Of a stretch of 64,000 nucleotides of DNA, positions 1-8,579 are shown in pieces (within the stretch, counting starts at the first letter, position 1; the number at the start of each line of letters is the position of its first letter). The stretch comes from Isoetes taiwanensis (Eukaryota; Streptophyta; Lycopodiopsida; Isoetales; Isoetaceae). The position numbers were made by a program, and so were the translations under genes. The notes beneath the pieces are model-generated. The model worked only from the letters and a program-made list of their open reading frames with translations, did not search any database and had not been told where the DNA came from. The stretch is from the NCBI GenBank assembly GCA_021234155.1, contig JAJEKV010000231.1, positions 432,001 to 496,000 of the forward strand, written 5' to 3'.

Positions 1-443
1 GGCTTGTAGACTATATCAAAGTCATACTCTTCAAGGAACTCCATCCATCTTCTCTGCCTCAGGTTGAGGTGTGGTTGCGTAAATACATACTGGAGGCTCT
101 GATGATCTGTATCCAATTGGAACTTTCTCCCCAAAAGGTAATGCCTCCAAATTCTTAATGCGGCGACGGCCATGGCGGCTCGATCATGCGTGGGGTGGCA
201 GCGTTCGGCGTCGTTCATCTTCACGGAATAAATGCGCTACTACGCTCTTCTTGCATGAGCCTTTGCTTTTTTTGTAGCTATCTTACTTGCATCTGTTGCC
301 ACAAGCTTATCTTTCTCTGGATCTGGCAGAGTTAAGACGGGGGCGGTCGTTAAAGCTTCCTTCAACAATTCAAACCCCTTTTGGGCTTTCTTGTGCCAAT
401 GATCTACCCAGTCTTTCACTTTCTCCGCCCTCGTCAAGTGCAT
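1..443 (-). pseudogene. Ty3/gypsy RT-RNase H connection and RNase H fragment
   Basis: From 443 down to about 240 the minus frame reads the connection that follows Ty3 RT (EKVKDW, FELLKEALTTAPVLTLPDP, ATDASK; the last is the RNase H start with its catalytic Asp). From about 180 to 1 another frame carries the later RNase H motif (FQLDTDHQSLQY, RRWMEFLEEYDFDIVY). The parts lie in different frames, so at least one frameshift separates them. A homologous segment, with the same motifs, lies at 28,554-29,045 on the same strand, showing that both belong to the same broad family. Confidence 0.85.
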
Positions 444-589
444 TGGCGGGGCGCTATCTTAACAAAGTTCCTCCCACGAACTTCTGTAGTACCACTGCTA
501 AGCGAGGAAACTTCGACCTCATGCACATTCTTGGTGCGACCAGCTGAATAGCGGCTTCAATTTTGGAAGGATCGTGAAATTCCTTACCG

Positions 590-1170
590 CGGAGGATCAC
601 ATGACCAAGATATTCCACCTTTTCCGTTCGCGAAGTGGCGCCGACAACTTAGCGCATAACTGGCGGTGCCTCTTCAACTTTTCTAGCACCCTCCTTAAGT
701 GTTGTGCGTGCTCCTCAAGGGATCTGCTATACACCAAAATGTCATCAAAGAACACAATCACAAAGGTGTCTAAAAACTCCTCGAAGATATCGTTCATGAG
801 CCTCATGAGCGTTGCTGGAGCGTTCGATGGCGAAAGGCATTCAAGTGAACTCATAATGTCCATACCGCGTCTGGCGGTTTTATGAATATCTTCTTCCTTT
901 ATCCGGATCTGATGATATCGACCTTAAGTCGATTTTTGAGAAGACCTTTGCTCCTTGAAGCTGATCCATCAAGTCATCAGGCACGGGAAGCGCATACTTG
1001 TTTTGATGGTGTGCTTGTTCAGCGCCTATAGTCTATGCACATCCTCAACCGCCATCCTTCTTCTTGACAAAAGAATGGGTGCTCCAAATGGCGAGGCGCT
1101 AGGTCTAATAAAGCCTAGGTCGAGCAACTCCCGAATTGCTTCTTTAGCTCCGTCAATTCTGCGTCGTCAT
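590..1170 (-). pseudogene. Ty3/gypsy reverse transcriptase fragment
   Basis: On the minus strand the N-terminal RT motif [15 protein letters not shown] is readable around 1,085-1,020, and the catalytic region [20 protein letters not shown] at about 760-690, preceded by a decayed [13 protein letters not shown]. The canonical Y/F-x-DD box is present as FFDD. The motifs are in different frames and the palm subdomain between them is poorly preserved around 860-1,000. This is a dead RT of the copy that spans 1-3,163. Ty3 RTs are about 170-200 residues, which fits the distance covered here. Confidence 0.85.
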
Positions 1171-1313
1171 TACGTATGGAGCCTTACTTGTAAACCGTTC
1201 CGGTTCGAAAGTGCTATCTCACTTTCGACTCCCGTAGGAGGAGATGCTCGATCTCATCGGGGAAAGAGATCATGGAATTCGCGTGATCAAGTTAGCTATC
1301 CGCCCGGCAACTT

Positions 1314-2150
1314 CTATGAGCACCTTGTCTTCTTTGCTTTCTTAGGACTCAAACTCTTGATCTCAAGCCCGAAGATGTAAGCTACTTGCTCGCTCTTGAT
1401 GCACTTGAGCGGCCGGTTTAGAAGACATACACCGCATGATGGGAACGACTTCTTTACCCGTGATCTCAATGATCTTGCCGTACCGTCGGGAAGGTAACTT
1501 TCCGCTTTCCACAATCAATGATGGGCCGCCGGCCCAAGATATTCCATTCCTATGATCAAGTCATACTTGCCAATGCCCATTACTTCTGCCCCCATCGAAT
1601 GTTTATTCGGCAAATCGATGTCGGTTGATCCTTTTTGCTGCAATGCGCCTTCTTGCTCCACTTGCTAGAACAACGGGTCTCAAACCGACTTGCGGTTTAA
1701 ACCGGCATTTGCACCATTCGGGGATGCAAAATTATGGCTACTTCTGAATCTATCGGGACTATGAAAGACTTGGCCTTGGCCTTCCCAACTATGGAAATTA
1801 CCTTATCTTGACTCTCTGCTTGCTTTCTGCTCTGTATCTATTGCGGCAAAGATATGACACTCACCACAGATGTAGTTGGCCTTCCTCGCCCGTCGTCGTC
1901 GGACGGGGATGTCCCAATCCCCCCAACTCCGCTAGTCTTTGCACTCATGACATAGGGGCAATTGGCTGTTCTATGGCACGGCTGGAAGCATCCTCTGAAG
2001 CAAAGCTGTTTCTCCATGCACTCTGCCTCTTTTCCTTGGGCATAGCACGTAAAAGGATCATCTTGCTTTGGAGTAGTTTGATCCCTCGCTTGTCCTTGAA
2101 GGACACCTGCTTCTTCTCCTGCTTTGCTTCCACAGTTTGCCACCATATGG
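1314..2150 (-). pseudogene. Ty3/gypsy gag C-terminus (zinc-knuckle-like) and protease region, broken
   Basis: Minus frame 2,146-1,838 holds a Cys/His cluster, C-x3-C-x4-H-x4-C (residues CFRGC...H...CPYV), close to a retroviral CCHC zinc knuckle but with one extra residue in the first spacing. Around 1,600-1,530 the minus strand reads KYDLIIGMEYLG, the pattern found at the end of gypsy aspartic proteases. The ORF at 1,514-1,314 continues toward RT without recognisable motifs. Several stops and frame changes intervene, so no functional protease can be made. Assignment relies on order between gag and RT plus these two short motifs. Confidence 0.6.
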
Positions 2151-2468
2151 GGCCAGGGACGGACTGGATTTGCTGCCCTAGGGCTATAGCTTCTGTTGCC
2201 TTGCCTTTCTCACGGAAATCTTTTGCCTCGCCGCTATTACGAGGTCCCGTTCCTTGCAAGCTTATAGCCTTGCATTAGCCCTCGATCTTGTCTTAGGGGT
2301 TTATTGCCCTCACCGGTTTGCGAATCTCATCATTGACCCCTCAATATAGCTTTCCCTTTGCATGCTTCTCTCCTAACTTTGGCACATCTGACCTTAGCCT
2401 CATGAATTCCCTCTGTATACTTACGGACTGATTTGTTTCCTGTTGCAACCTATAGAGCTGCTACTGCA

Positions 2469-3163
2469 TCATCTGGACTTATGCTCTCTTGGGACGTAGT
2501 GGCGCTTGAAGGCTTTAGCAAACTTCTTGAACACCAGCGTCCTGCTCAAGCCATGGGCCTTTGCATACCCCTTCCACCAAATGCGAGCTGCTCCTTTCAG
2601 GTTGGCTGTTGCTACTCGGCCTTTATCCTTGTCCTTCATACCATAAGCGTTGCCGTATTCACTCATCTCATCAAGCCAAGCCTCGGCCTCCATTCGACTT
2701 TGTTCGCCGAGAATTGCTTTCGAGTTTTCGGCTTTCCAAACATTTCCCAAAGCCGAGTCTACCTTCTTCTGGTAGTCAGAGACTCTTGTGTCCCTTTGTC
2801 GTCCATCCGGGGTGTTCCTCTGCCTTCCATCTTCAGTGTTCCTTTGCCTTCCATCTGGTCGGTCCCGGGCCTGCTCTTCTTCTTCCTCGGAGTCGGAATC
2901 TGAGTCTGAGCTTGAGTCGGAGGAATCTGAGCTGGGGGATCTCCTTCTCTTGCTCCTCTTCTTGTCCCTTCTGTTTTCCGAAGCTGATGCTTGTGGCAAT
3001 TGAGCATTGCCCATGAACTGTTCTGCAATAGCGGCTAGCGAGCCTTTATCCGCTCAAGGTCCGAGTCCTCATCGGGATATCTCTCCTCCTCTGGGGTCAT
3101 GGGTTCCATTTCTTCAAATAGGTTCCTTGCCGGAGGTGGTCTGGGTGGGGTTTGTTCTTCCAT
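2469..3163 (-). pseudogene. Ty3/gypsy Gag, frameshifted
   Basis: A start at 3,163 (MEEQTPPRPPPARNLFEEME) gives about 40 residues to KAR, where a stop occurs. Loss of one base near 3,040 would explain it, because the next frame continues directly as AAIAEQFMGNAQLP and then runs to 2,469. The second part has a Ser/Asp/Glu-rich acidic tract with an RD/GRQRNT repeat (about 2,900-2,790) and then a classic gypsy gag core with LDEMSEYG, LKGAARIWWKG and FKRHYVPRE. The order of a charged N-terminus and a retrotransposon gag core is typical. The frameshift makes it a pseudogene. Confidence 0.82.
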
Positions 3164-3342
3164 GATGTCTCGGCGTTGTTGTTCTCCTGAGCCTAGGCCT
3201 CTAGCTGCATACACAAGTAATTCATGGCTATATGGTTAGATTTACTTGTTCTCTTGCATTGTTTGTTGGTATAGTTGTGGGGCAAGCATATCAACAAAAC
3301 ATTTAAAGTGCAAAAGAAATTATATTTATATTATATAGTAGT
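3164..3342. other. AT-rich spacer between gag and gene A
   Basis: About 180 bp with long A/T stretches at 3,305-3,355, lying downstream of the last gene A codon (minus strand) and upstream of gag. I looked for a tRNA primer-binding site and an LTR edge on the minus strand and found neither convincingly. It could be the 3' untranslated part of gene A or a retrotransposon leader. Confidence 0.4.
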
Positions 3343-4901
3343 TCAGTACAAAAAATTCTCCGGGATCAAGAGTCTAACTAGTCTTGAAATCGCTTGGGTA
3401 GAAGGCGGGTTGTCCTCAAGGAACTTCTTAACTTGGGCCGTTCCTACCGAATGACCCAAGTTCCCGATGACGACTGGCGACGAGCCTGCAAAACTCGCCA
3501 GGTCTTCCACTCTGCGGTCGGTTGTAAGGGCCGCGGTCACCACCAATCTCGCCTGACGTCGATGGGGTATGACGAAATCGAAGAGGTCAAGCGCCATTGC
3601 TCTCTTGACCAGGACAGCATAGTCGACGTTTGGCGCTATGCGAGCATGCCTGCCGAGCACGAGTGCAATCAGCATGAACACTCCTTCCTCACCTCACGGG
3701 GGCTGAACTTGCGGTGGATTACCGCTATTCTCCCATCTAGCGGCGATGGCGGGTAGTACCTCGAGGGACACAATTGTTGTAGCGTCATTTGAAGCTTCTC
3801 CACTTGCTTGGCCTCCGCTCTATCTGCCGTCCGTGATTATTAAGTTCGACCTCTATCTCGGTGAGCTCCGGTAGTCTTCGATTGTGGTGTCGATTAAATG
3901 CAGGTCGATTCCTGCTCCTCTTGTTGGAGGTGGTGTCGAAGGCCTTGGCATTAGAATGCTCGTGGTCTTCCCACGGATCCCCATCTGTTCTTGGAGGCGA
4001 GGAACTCCTCCTCCGGTTAGCGACTCTTGCTCCTCCATCATTTGCGATCTTTCTTTGTAGGCTGTATGCGAGTCGACTCTCTGGTGTATGTGTCCGGCTT
4101 CCTCACTTGGAGCGGAAAGTCCGAGGCTCACCGGACGATGAAGTAGATCCAAGTCATTCACCGCCGTGGTGGGTGGAGTAATTCATCAATCGAGCTCCCT
4201 CTCCCTCGCTTTTCGGAAGGTTACGGATGTGCGAGGAGCAAATACTCCCTCTCCGTTTGATGATGATTGGGGCTAGGCTTGTGATGCCCTAGCCCGAGTG
4301 GGGAGCAACTTCGGCAGCTCACGCTCGAAGTTCATCATCTCTGATTACGCTTGTTGCCATTCCTCCTGCGAGTCGAGCTCCAGTGTACTTATCGTCGTCG
4401 GACTCCTCTTCTTCTTCGTCTTCGTTCTGCTCTTTGCGTCTTGCAAAAGCATCCTGCTCTTACTGCTTGCACCTTTGCTATGGGGTCCACCTCCATCGGA
4501 GGGATAGAGGTTGCCCCATTGGGTTTTCCGACGCGGTGGGATAAGAAAATGGCTAAAGGCGTGTAGGAGAAGTACTTGGTCCTGTTAGGTATCGTCGGGA
4601 CCATGTAGTCGGGTAGCCTCTGCGCTTTGTTGGTTAAGTACTTGGCGATGTTGGGGACATCACCCAAGGCTGCTTGAAGGGATTGGCGGGGAACAAAGTA
4701 TCCTATGCAGGGGGGAACCTGGACAAGGGAGGGTTCTACCCTAGCTTGGAACTCTGCTAATACTTGCCTATATGCTGGGGTTGCATTCAGCGTAGCTTGG
4801 ATATCAATTTCCTTCCCGAAGACGCGGAAGATGTCATTGACATCTGCCTCAGCAGCATGGGCACTGGCGCTGTACCATCGCCTGAAGTCAGCAGTGGCCA
4901 T
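3343..4901 (-). pseudogene. Unrecognised gene A, broken (TE-associated)
   Basis: The start at 4,901 is the first ATG about 115 bp downstream of a TATAAATAG box, so I choose it. The first frame (to 4,389, 170 aa) has no recognised domain: MATADFRRWYSASAH at the N-terminus, then a mixed region up to PPMEVDPIAKVQ. An acidic run (NEDEEEEESDDDKY) follows in another frame at about 4,430-4,380. Further pieces are readable at 4,161-3,853 (KERSQMMEEQESL, Pro-rich RPSTPPPTRG) and 3,681-3,343 (ending PENFLY). At least three frame changes separate them, so it is decayed. It is co-oriented with gene B and gag. It may be an extra ORF of a retroelement or a separate gene; I do not know its function. Confidence 0.5.
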
Positions 4902-5014
4902 TGATCTAGCAAGGAAGGGAGTATCAAACGAATGCAGAAGCGCCTCAAGGAGCTGGAAGATCGCCTAAGCAGTGGAGAGCAAACTTGCAGGGTGCTAATT
5001 GGAAAATGATGGGC

Positions 5015-5023
5015 CTATTTATA
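5015..5023 (-). promoter_or_regulatory. TATA box of gene A
   Basis: Minus-strand TATAAATAG, about 115 bp upstream of the gene A ATG at 4,901. The identical octamer with a similar offset precedes gene B, and each has paired hairpins upstream. Confidence 0.6.
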
Positions 5024-5203
5024 GAAAAGGGGAAAACCCTAATTTTTGGATGACCTAGAATTTGCTGGAGTTGGGCGATTCTGACCTATTAGGAGGTGCA
5101 ATTGAGGGTTTGAAGGCTGATTCTTGGTTTAAAGCATGCTAAGAACAACTAATGAATCCTATTGCAGCAACAGGAGATCATTTGGTGAAGGAAATGGTGC
5201 GAG

Positions 5204-5270
5204 GTCTCACACGTTGCGCCCAGACCGATTTTGAGAAGTTCATTATCTGCCCTGGCGCGACGTGTGAGAC
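5204..5270. repeat. Hairpin A1 upstream of gene A
   Basis: Arms GTCTCACACGTTGCGCC (5,204-5,220) and GGCGCGACGTGTGAGAC (5,254-5,270) pair over 17 positions with one mismatch (G-U in RNA), around a 33-nt loop that begins CAGACCGATTTTGAGAA. The same loop start is found in hairpin B1. It lies about 180 bp upstream of the gene A TATA box. Confidence 0.9.
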
Positions 5271-5402
5271 ATGGGTCCTAAATGGCCTAAACTTAATCAA
5301 TTTGGGTGATTTAAGACTGTAATTCCACTAAACTCGTCGAGTTAGGCAGAATTGACCCCTTATTTGGTCGATTTGGAGCTGTTTTGGGCACTTTTGGGCA
5401 TG

Positions 5403-5470
5403 GTCTCACACGTTGCGCCCAGGCCGAAAATGAGAATCTCATTTTTTCGTCTCCGGCGGACGTGTGAGAC
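5403..5470. repeat. Hairpin A2 upstream of gene A
   Basis: The same 17-nt left arm at 5,403-5,419 and a right arm GGCGGACGTGTGAGAC at 5,455-5,470, one base shorter than in A1. The loop (CAGGCCGAAAATGAGAATC...) matches the loop of B2 rather than that of A1. Start-to-start spacing from A1 is 199 bp. Confidence 0.9.
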
Positions 5471-5604
5471 ATCGTCTCAATTGGCGCTAAAACTCCAATT
5501 TTGTCAAAACAAAAGCTAGAATTCTATAACTTAACTTAATTAAGCTAGATTAGACACATTATTTATTCACAAAATTCTTTATATTAACAAAATTTTTACA
5601 TTAT

Positions 5605-6858
5605 TTACAAAAATCTCAAGGGCGTTCTCCCTTGATGTGCCTGGCAAGATACATATCCTGCCTCATGAGGGTAACCCTCTTGGCGTGCCTTGTGCGGGCG
5701 TCGAATCTTCAAAATCTTTGCACTATTTTTAGCCTCATTTGCCTCCTGTAAGCTGCTTGACATTTCGTCGGTTACTGCGCGTATGCGTGTTGTACTCTGC
5801 ATGACTTCACGGACCAAAGCGTTGGAGCGGTGCGAGGGATCAAGAGTCCATAACTCTTGGAAGTCTTAGGATCTCCTTTGAGAGCTCGTCCTCGACTTCT
5901 TCTTCTTGCTTAGCTTCTTCCCGGTGCTTTCGGGGAGGCTTGGGCTGGGTGGTGGCGGCTTCAAGGTTTGGCTTCTTGTCGGGTGTCCGCCTTCTATTGT
6001 TCTCACCCTGTGCTCCTGGTAACAGGCATTGTAGGCCTCCCACTTCACCATGTAAGCGTTGTGCTCCTTGATCCTCTTCTGATAGACCTTTACGGGATCT
6101 ATCACATAAGCTTCCCGTTGCGGCCGCGGGGCTTTGACTCTGTCCCACGTCGGGAATGGTGGGGGGGCTTGCGGCTATCGAGTAGCGCACCCATCGGCGT
6201 CACTTTCGGGTACCTCCTTCTCTGCGGCCAGGGGTTCTCGAAGAGCTTGCCCCTACGTGTTGGGGACATAATGCGTCGTCCGGTGGAGTCGATTCGGGCG
6301 AGGGTCTCTTCACCTGACGGCTCATTGATGACGGGGCCCTCCACTCGCTTACCAACCTTGACGACTCTTCTGGCGCCCGCCTTGATGGCCTTGGCCTTCC
6401 TCTTCTTCTTGACCCGTAAACTATGGTTGGGCCGTCTTCGGTTCTTAGTCCTCTGCTCCCGGTAGCTCCTTGTCTTCATACTTCTGCGATGAAGGCGAGT
6501 GCTTGCTTCTTCAGGGGGTAAGCTTTGGCGGTGCTTTGCTCTGTCTCTCCTCCTCCTCTTGGAGGCGGGCCCAAGCTTGGTGTTGTTCGACGATGAGGCT
6601 GTCCCCTCTGCTCCGTTCTTCCTGCTTCTCCTTTCCTCCTCGGCGATCTCTTCAAGGATTTCTTTGCATGATGTCGGGGCTCCTCCTCTATGATCTCCGT
6701 CGATTGCTCGATGCGAGTACGTCCCCTAAGCGATGACGATTCCCCTTGATTGAGAAGGTGTTCGCGAAGTGCCCTTTGAATCGGACGGGGGTCCTTTGGC
6801 GGAGGATGGAGGATGTGCTTGGCCGAGGCTTTCTAGCGGTTTGTTTCGTCAGGGCCAT
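5605..6858 (-). pseudogene. Unrecognised basic gene B with histone H3-tail-like N-terminus, broken
   Basis: The first true ATG after the TATA box is at 6,858 and gives MALTKQTARKPRPSTSSI. Residues 2-10 equal the histone H3 tail ARTKQTARK except Leu for Arg at H3 position 2; Lys4 and Lys9 equivalents are kept. No histone fold follows. The rest is very basic (KNRRRPNHSLRVKKKRKAK at about 6,430, a plausible nuclear localisation signal) with IMSPTRRGKLFENPWPQRR at about 6,270, then IDPVKVYQKRIKEHNAYMVKW at about 6,095-6,035 and a Lys/Glu-rich tail. Pieces lie in different frames (6,858-6,688, 6,479-6,102, 6,105-5,866, 5,817-5,605), so the copy is decayed. The family is unknown to me. It may be a chromatin-directed protein of a mobile element. 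Confidence 0.55.
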
Positions 6859-6954
6859 GTTAACGGTTCGACGGATTTCTGCGCGCAAAAAGATCGCCTT
6901 GGCAAGGAGAGCAAATTTTTCTAAGCGGTCTTGCTTGAAATGGGGGGAGGAGGT

Positions 6955-6963
6955 CTATTTATA
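6955..6963 (-). promoter_or_regulatory. TATA box of gene B
   Basis: Minus-strand TATAAATAG about 100 bp upstream of the gene B ATG at 6,858; same sequence as the gene A box. Hairpin B1 begins 77 bp further upstream. Confidence 0.6.
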
Positions 6964-7039
6964 GGGGCAATTTTAGGTCAAACTTGGAACTACCTTTTTG
7001 GGTTATCTAGAGCACCTAAAACACCTTAATCTAAGCAAG

Positions 7040-7106
7040 GTCTCACACGTTGCGCCCAGACCGATTTTGAGAATGTCATTTTACGTCACGGCGGCGTGTG
7101 AGAGAC
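7040..7106. repeat. Hairpin B1 upstream of gene B
   Basis: Left arm GTCTCACACGTTGCGCC at 7,040-7,056. Right arm GGCGGCGTGTGAGAGAC ends at 7,106 and carries a small GA duplication, so pairing is weaker than in A1 or B2. The loop start CAGACCGATTTTGAGAA is identical to A1. Confidence 0.85.
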
Positions 7107-7240
7107 ATGGTGGGGTCCACTATCAAATTTGCTACTTTTTAATTATGTACCTTGCTAATTCTACTGATTCTTAGCTCTAATTTAGAATTATCAAACTATT
7201 TTATTGTAATTCATGACTTTTTAATGTGTTCAAGCTGAAT

Positions 7241-7307
7241 GTCTCACACGTTGCGCCCAGCCCGAAAATGAAAATCTCATTTCCTGTCCTGGCGCGACGT
7301 GTGAGAC
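7241..7307. repeat. Hairpin B2 upstream of gene B
   Basis: Arms GTCTCACACGTTGCGCC (7,241-7,257) and GGCGCGACGTGTGAGAC (7,291-7,307), the same arm sequences as A1, with a 33-nt loop of the A2 type (CAGCCCGAAAATGAAAATC). Spacing from B1 is 201 bp. Confidence 0.9.
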
Positions 7308-7681
7308 CACCCTACTTTTTTTTGAAGGTTGGCTCACCAATTCTTACTCTTTTTATGTTTCATATATTTTAACTGTTACTAGCTTAGCAATACTACAATG
7401 GGTATGGCCCACTTGGCATAAGGTGTCCATATGGAAATGTGTGCCCACATTAATGTGTACATTGGTAAATGTGCACATTAATGCCAATGCACATTTCTAG
7501 CAAGTTGCCCCCTAGGGCTACCCACTTGGCTAAATGTAATGCTTGGCGTCGGTCGGGGTGGCGTTAATGCGGCGTGGCCAGGCGATCGATTATCGTCTGG
7601 GGGCCGTATAATTGTGGCCGAACGTCACACCTTTTCAGGCACTTGAGCAAGACGTAACTGGTTTTTTGTCCATGGGGAGAA
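7308..7681. other. Spacer, possible integrase-tail remnant
   Basis: No gene recognised. On the minus strand about 7,680-7,565 reads VLLKCLKRCDVRPQLYGPQTIIDRL, which resembles the tail of Ty3/gypsy integrases (LLK...PKFYGPY.I..R), but it is short and followed by stops, so this is only a suggestion. The first part (7,400-7,520) is low-complexity with repeats of ACATTAATG-like words. Confidence 0.3.
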
Positions 7682-8572
7682 GTGGTGCTTATGGGAGACT
7701 TTAATAGTAGAACAACGAAAAAACAGGCAGCAATAACAAGTGCATCTGGGGACCCAGTGTGGATGGAGCAGTTAGACGAGCAGGAAATGTGTGATATTGG
7801 ATGGAATCGTGTGTCAATGGATATGGATCCGTGGCCCATACCCATGGGTACCATTCTGTTAAACATGTGCAGTGGCCTGAATTTGGTATTGTATAATGGC
7901 ACTAGATATTTTCCAGAAACCTCTAAGTGTACATGTAGGGGCAAAAGTGTGGTGGACTATTTTATTGCAGGAGCACACTTTGTGGATAATGTCACCTCTT
8001 TGCAAATTTTGGATGAGAGAAGCGAATCGGATCATGCGCCCGTCATTGTCTCTATCAAAATCAATAGTGTGCAATGGGAGGAGGAACAAGCAGATTCTAG
8101 AAGTTCTAGACGCATATATGTGGTTGATAGGAAAAAAGATTCATATCTTAGCCTGTTTGAGGAACGTTATGAGCACATAGTATGGCCGAAAAGTGCAGGT
8201 GAAATAAGCAATCTCTTGATCTCTATGATCACGAGCACTGCACATACGTGTTTTTTCTCGAGTCTTAGGCGGAAGGGCCTATCATGTAATGGCTGGTTTG
8301 ACACAGAGTGTAAGGAGAAAAGAAAGCAGTATAAGAGTGCCATTGGGGCTCGTAGGGGGCGGTTGATCAGAGAGTTCAAGACTCTTGTGAAAACAAAAAA
8401 GAGGGCTTTTTTGCAACGCAAACAGGAGGAGCTGGTTGCAGAGTTGCTGATTGATCCCTACAAGTTCTGGAAAAAGCTCAAACAAGGTAAACATGAAAAA
8501 ACCAATTTGAATGCAAATGTCTTGTTAGAGCAGGTTAAGAATACAAGATGGTTGGCAGGGCACGCAAAGTGA
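7682..8572 (+). pseudogene. LINE 1 endonuclease (C-terminal part) and linker
   Basis: Frame of 296 codons opening VVLMGDFNSR, the GDFN active-site block of LINE apurinic-like endonucleases, with SVVDYFI and the terminal SDHAPV block (Asp-His pair) about 115 residues on. Then follows the charged linker seen before RT in plant LINEs (LSCNGWFDTECKEKRKQYKSA, KKRAFLQRKQEELV, KFWKKLKQGKH). The first half of the endonuclease fold (the usual WNxxG and ETW blocks, as seen in LINE 3 and LINE 4) is missing. A frame change follows at about 8,573. Confidence 0.88.
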
Positions 8573-8579
8573 TTTGGTT

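Larger units (their letters stand above)
1..3163 (-). mobile_element. Decayed Ty3/gypsy LTR retrotransposon, internal region
   Basis: Read on the minus strand the order is gag (3,163 to 2,469), zinc-knuckle-like and protease region (2,150 to 1,314), reverse transcriptase (1,170 to 590) and RNase H (443 to 1), then the window edge. This is the usual Ty3/gypsy order; integrase and the 3' LTR would lie outside the window. No single reading frame survives, so the copy is dead. No LTR could be defined at the gag end: 3,164-3,342 is AT-rich and shows no TG...CA boundary that I trust. Domain calls rest on motifs described in the part entries. Confidence 0.88.

Noticed and set aside
955-1380. 141-codon plus-strand ORF
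   Set aside because: It lies opposite gypsy RT motifs that are readable on the minus strand; no protein features on the plus strand.
6688-6858. Gene B as a real histone H3 gene
   Set aside because: Only the first ten residues match; the alpha-N helix and histone fold are absent and the rest is a Lys/Arg-rich unrelated protein.
5204-7307. Hairpins as miRNA genes
   Set aside because: Perfect arms are only 17 bp and are shared by all four copies with loops conserved by position, which suits a binding site or element better; no evidence for processing.
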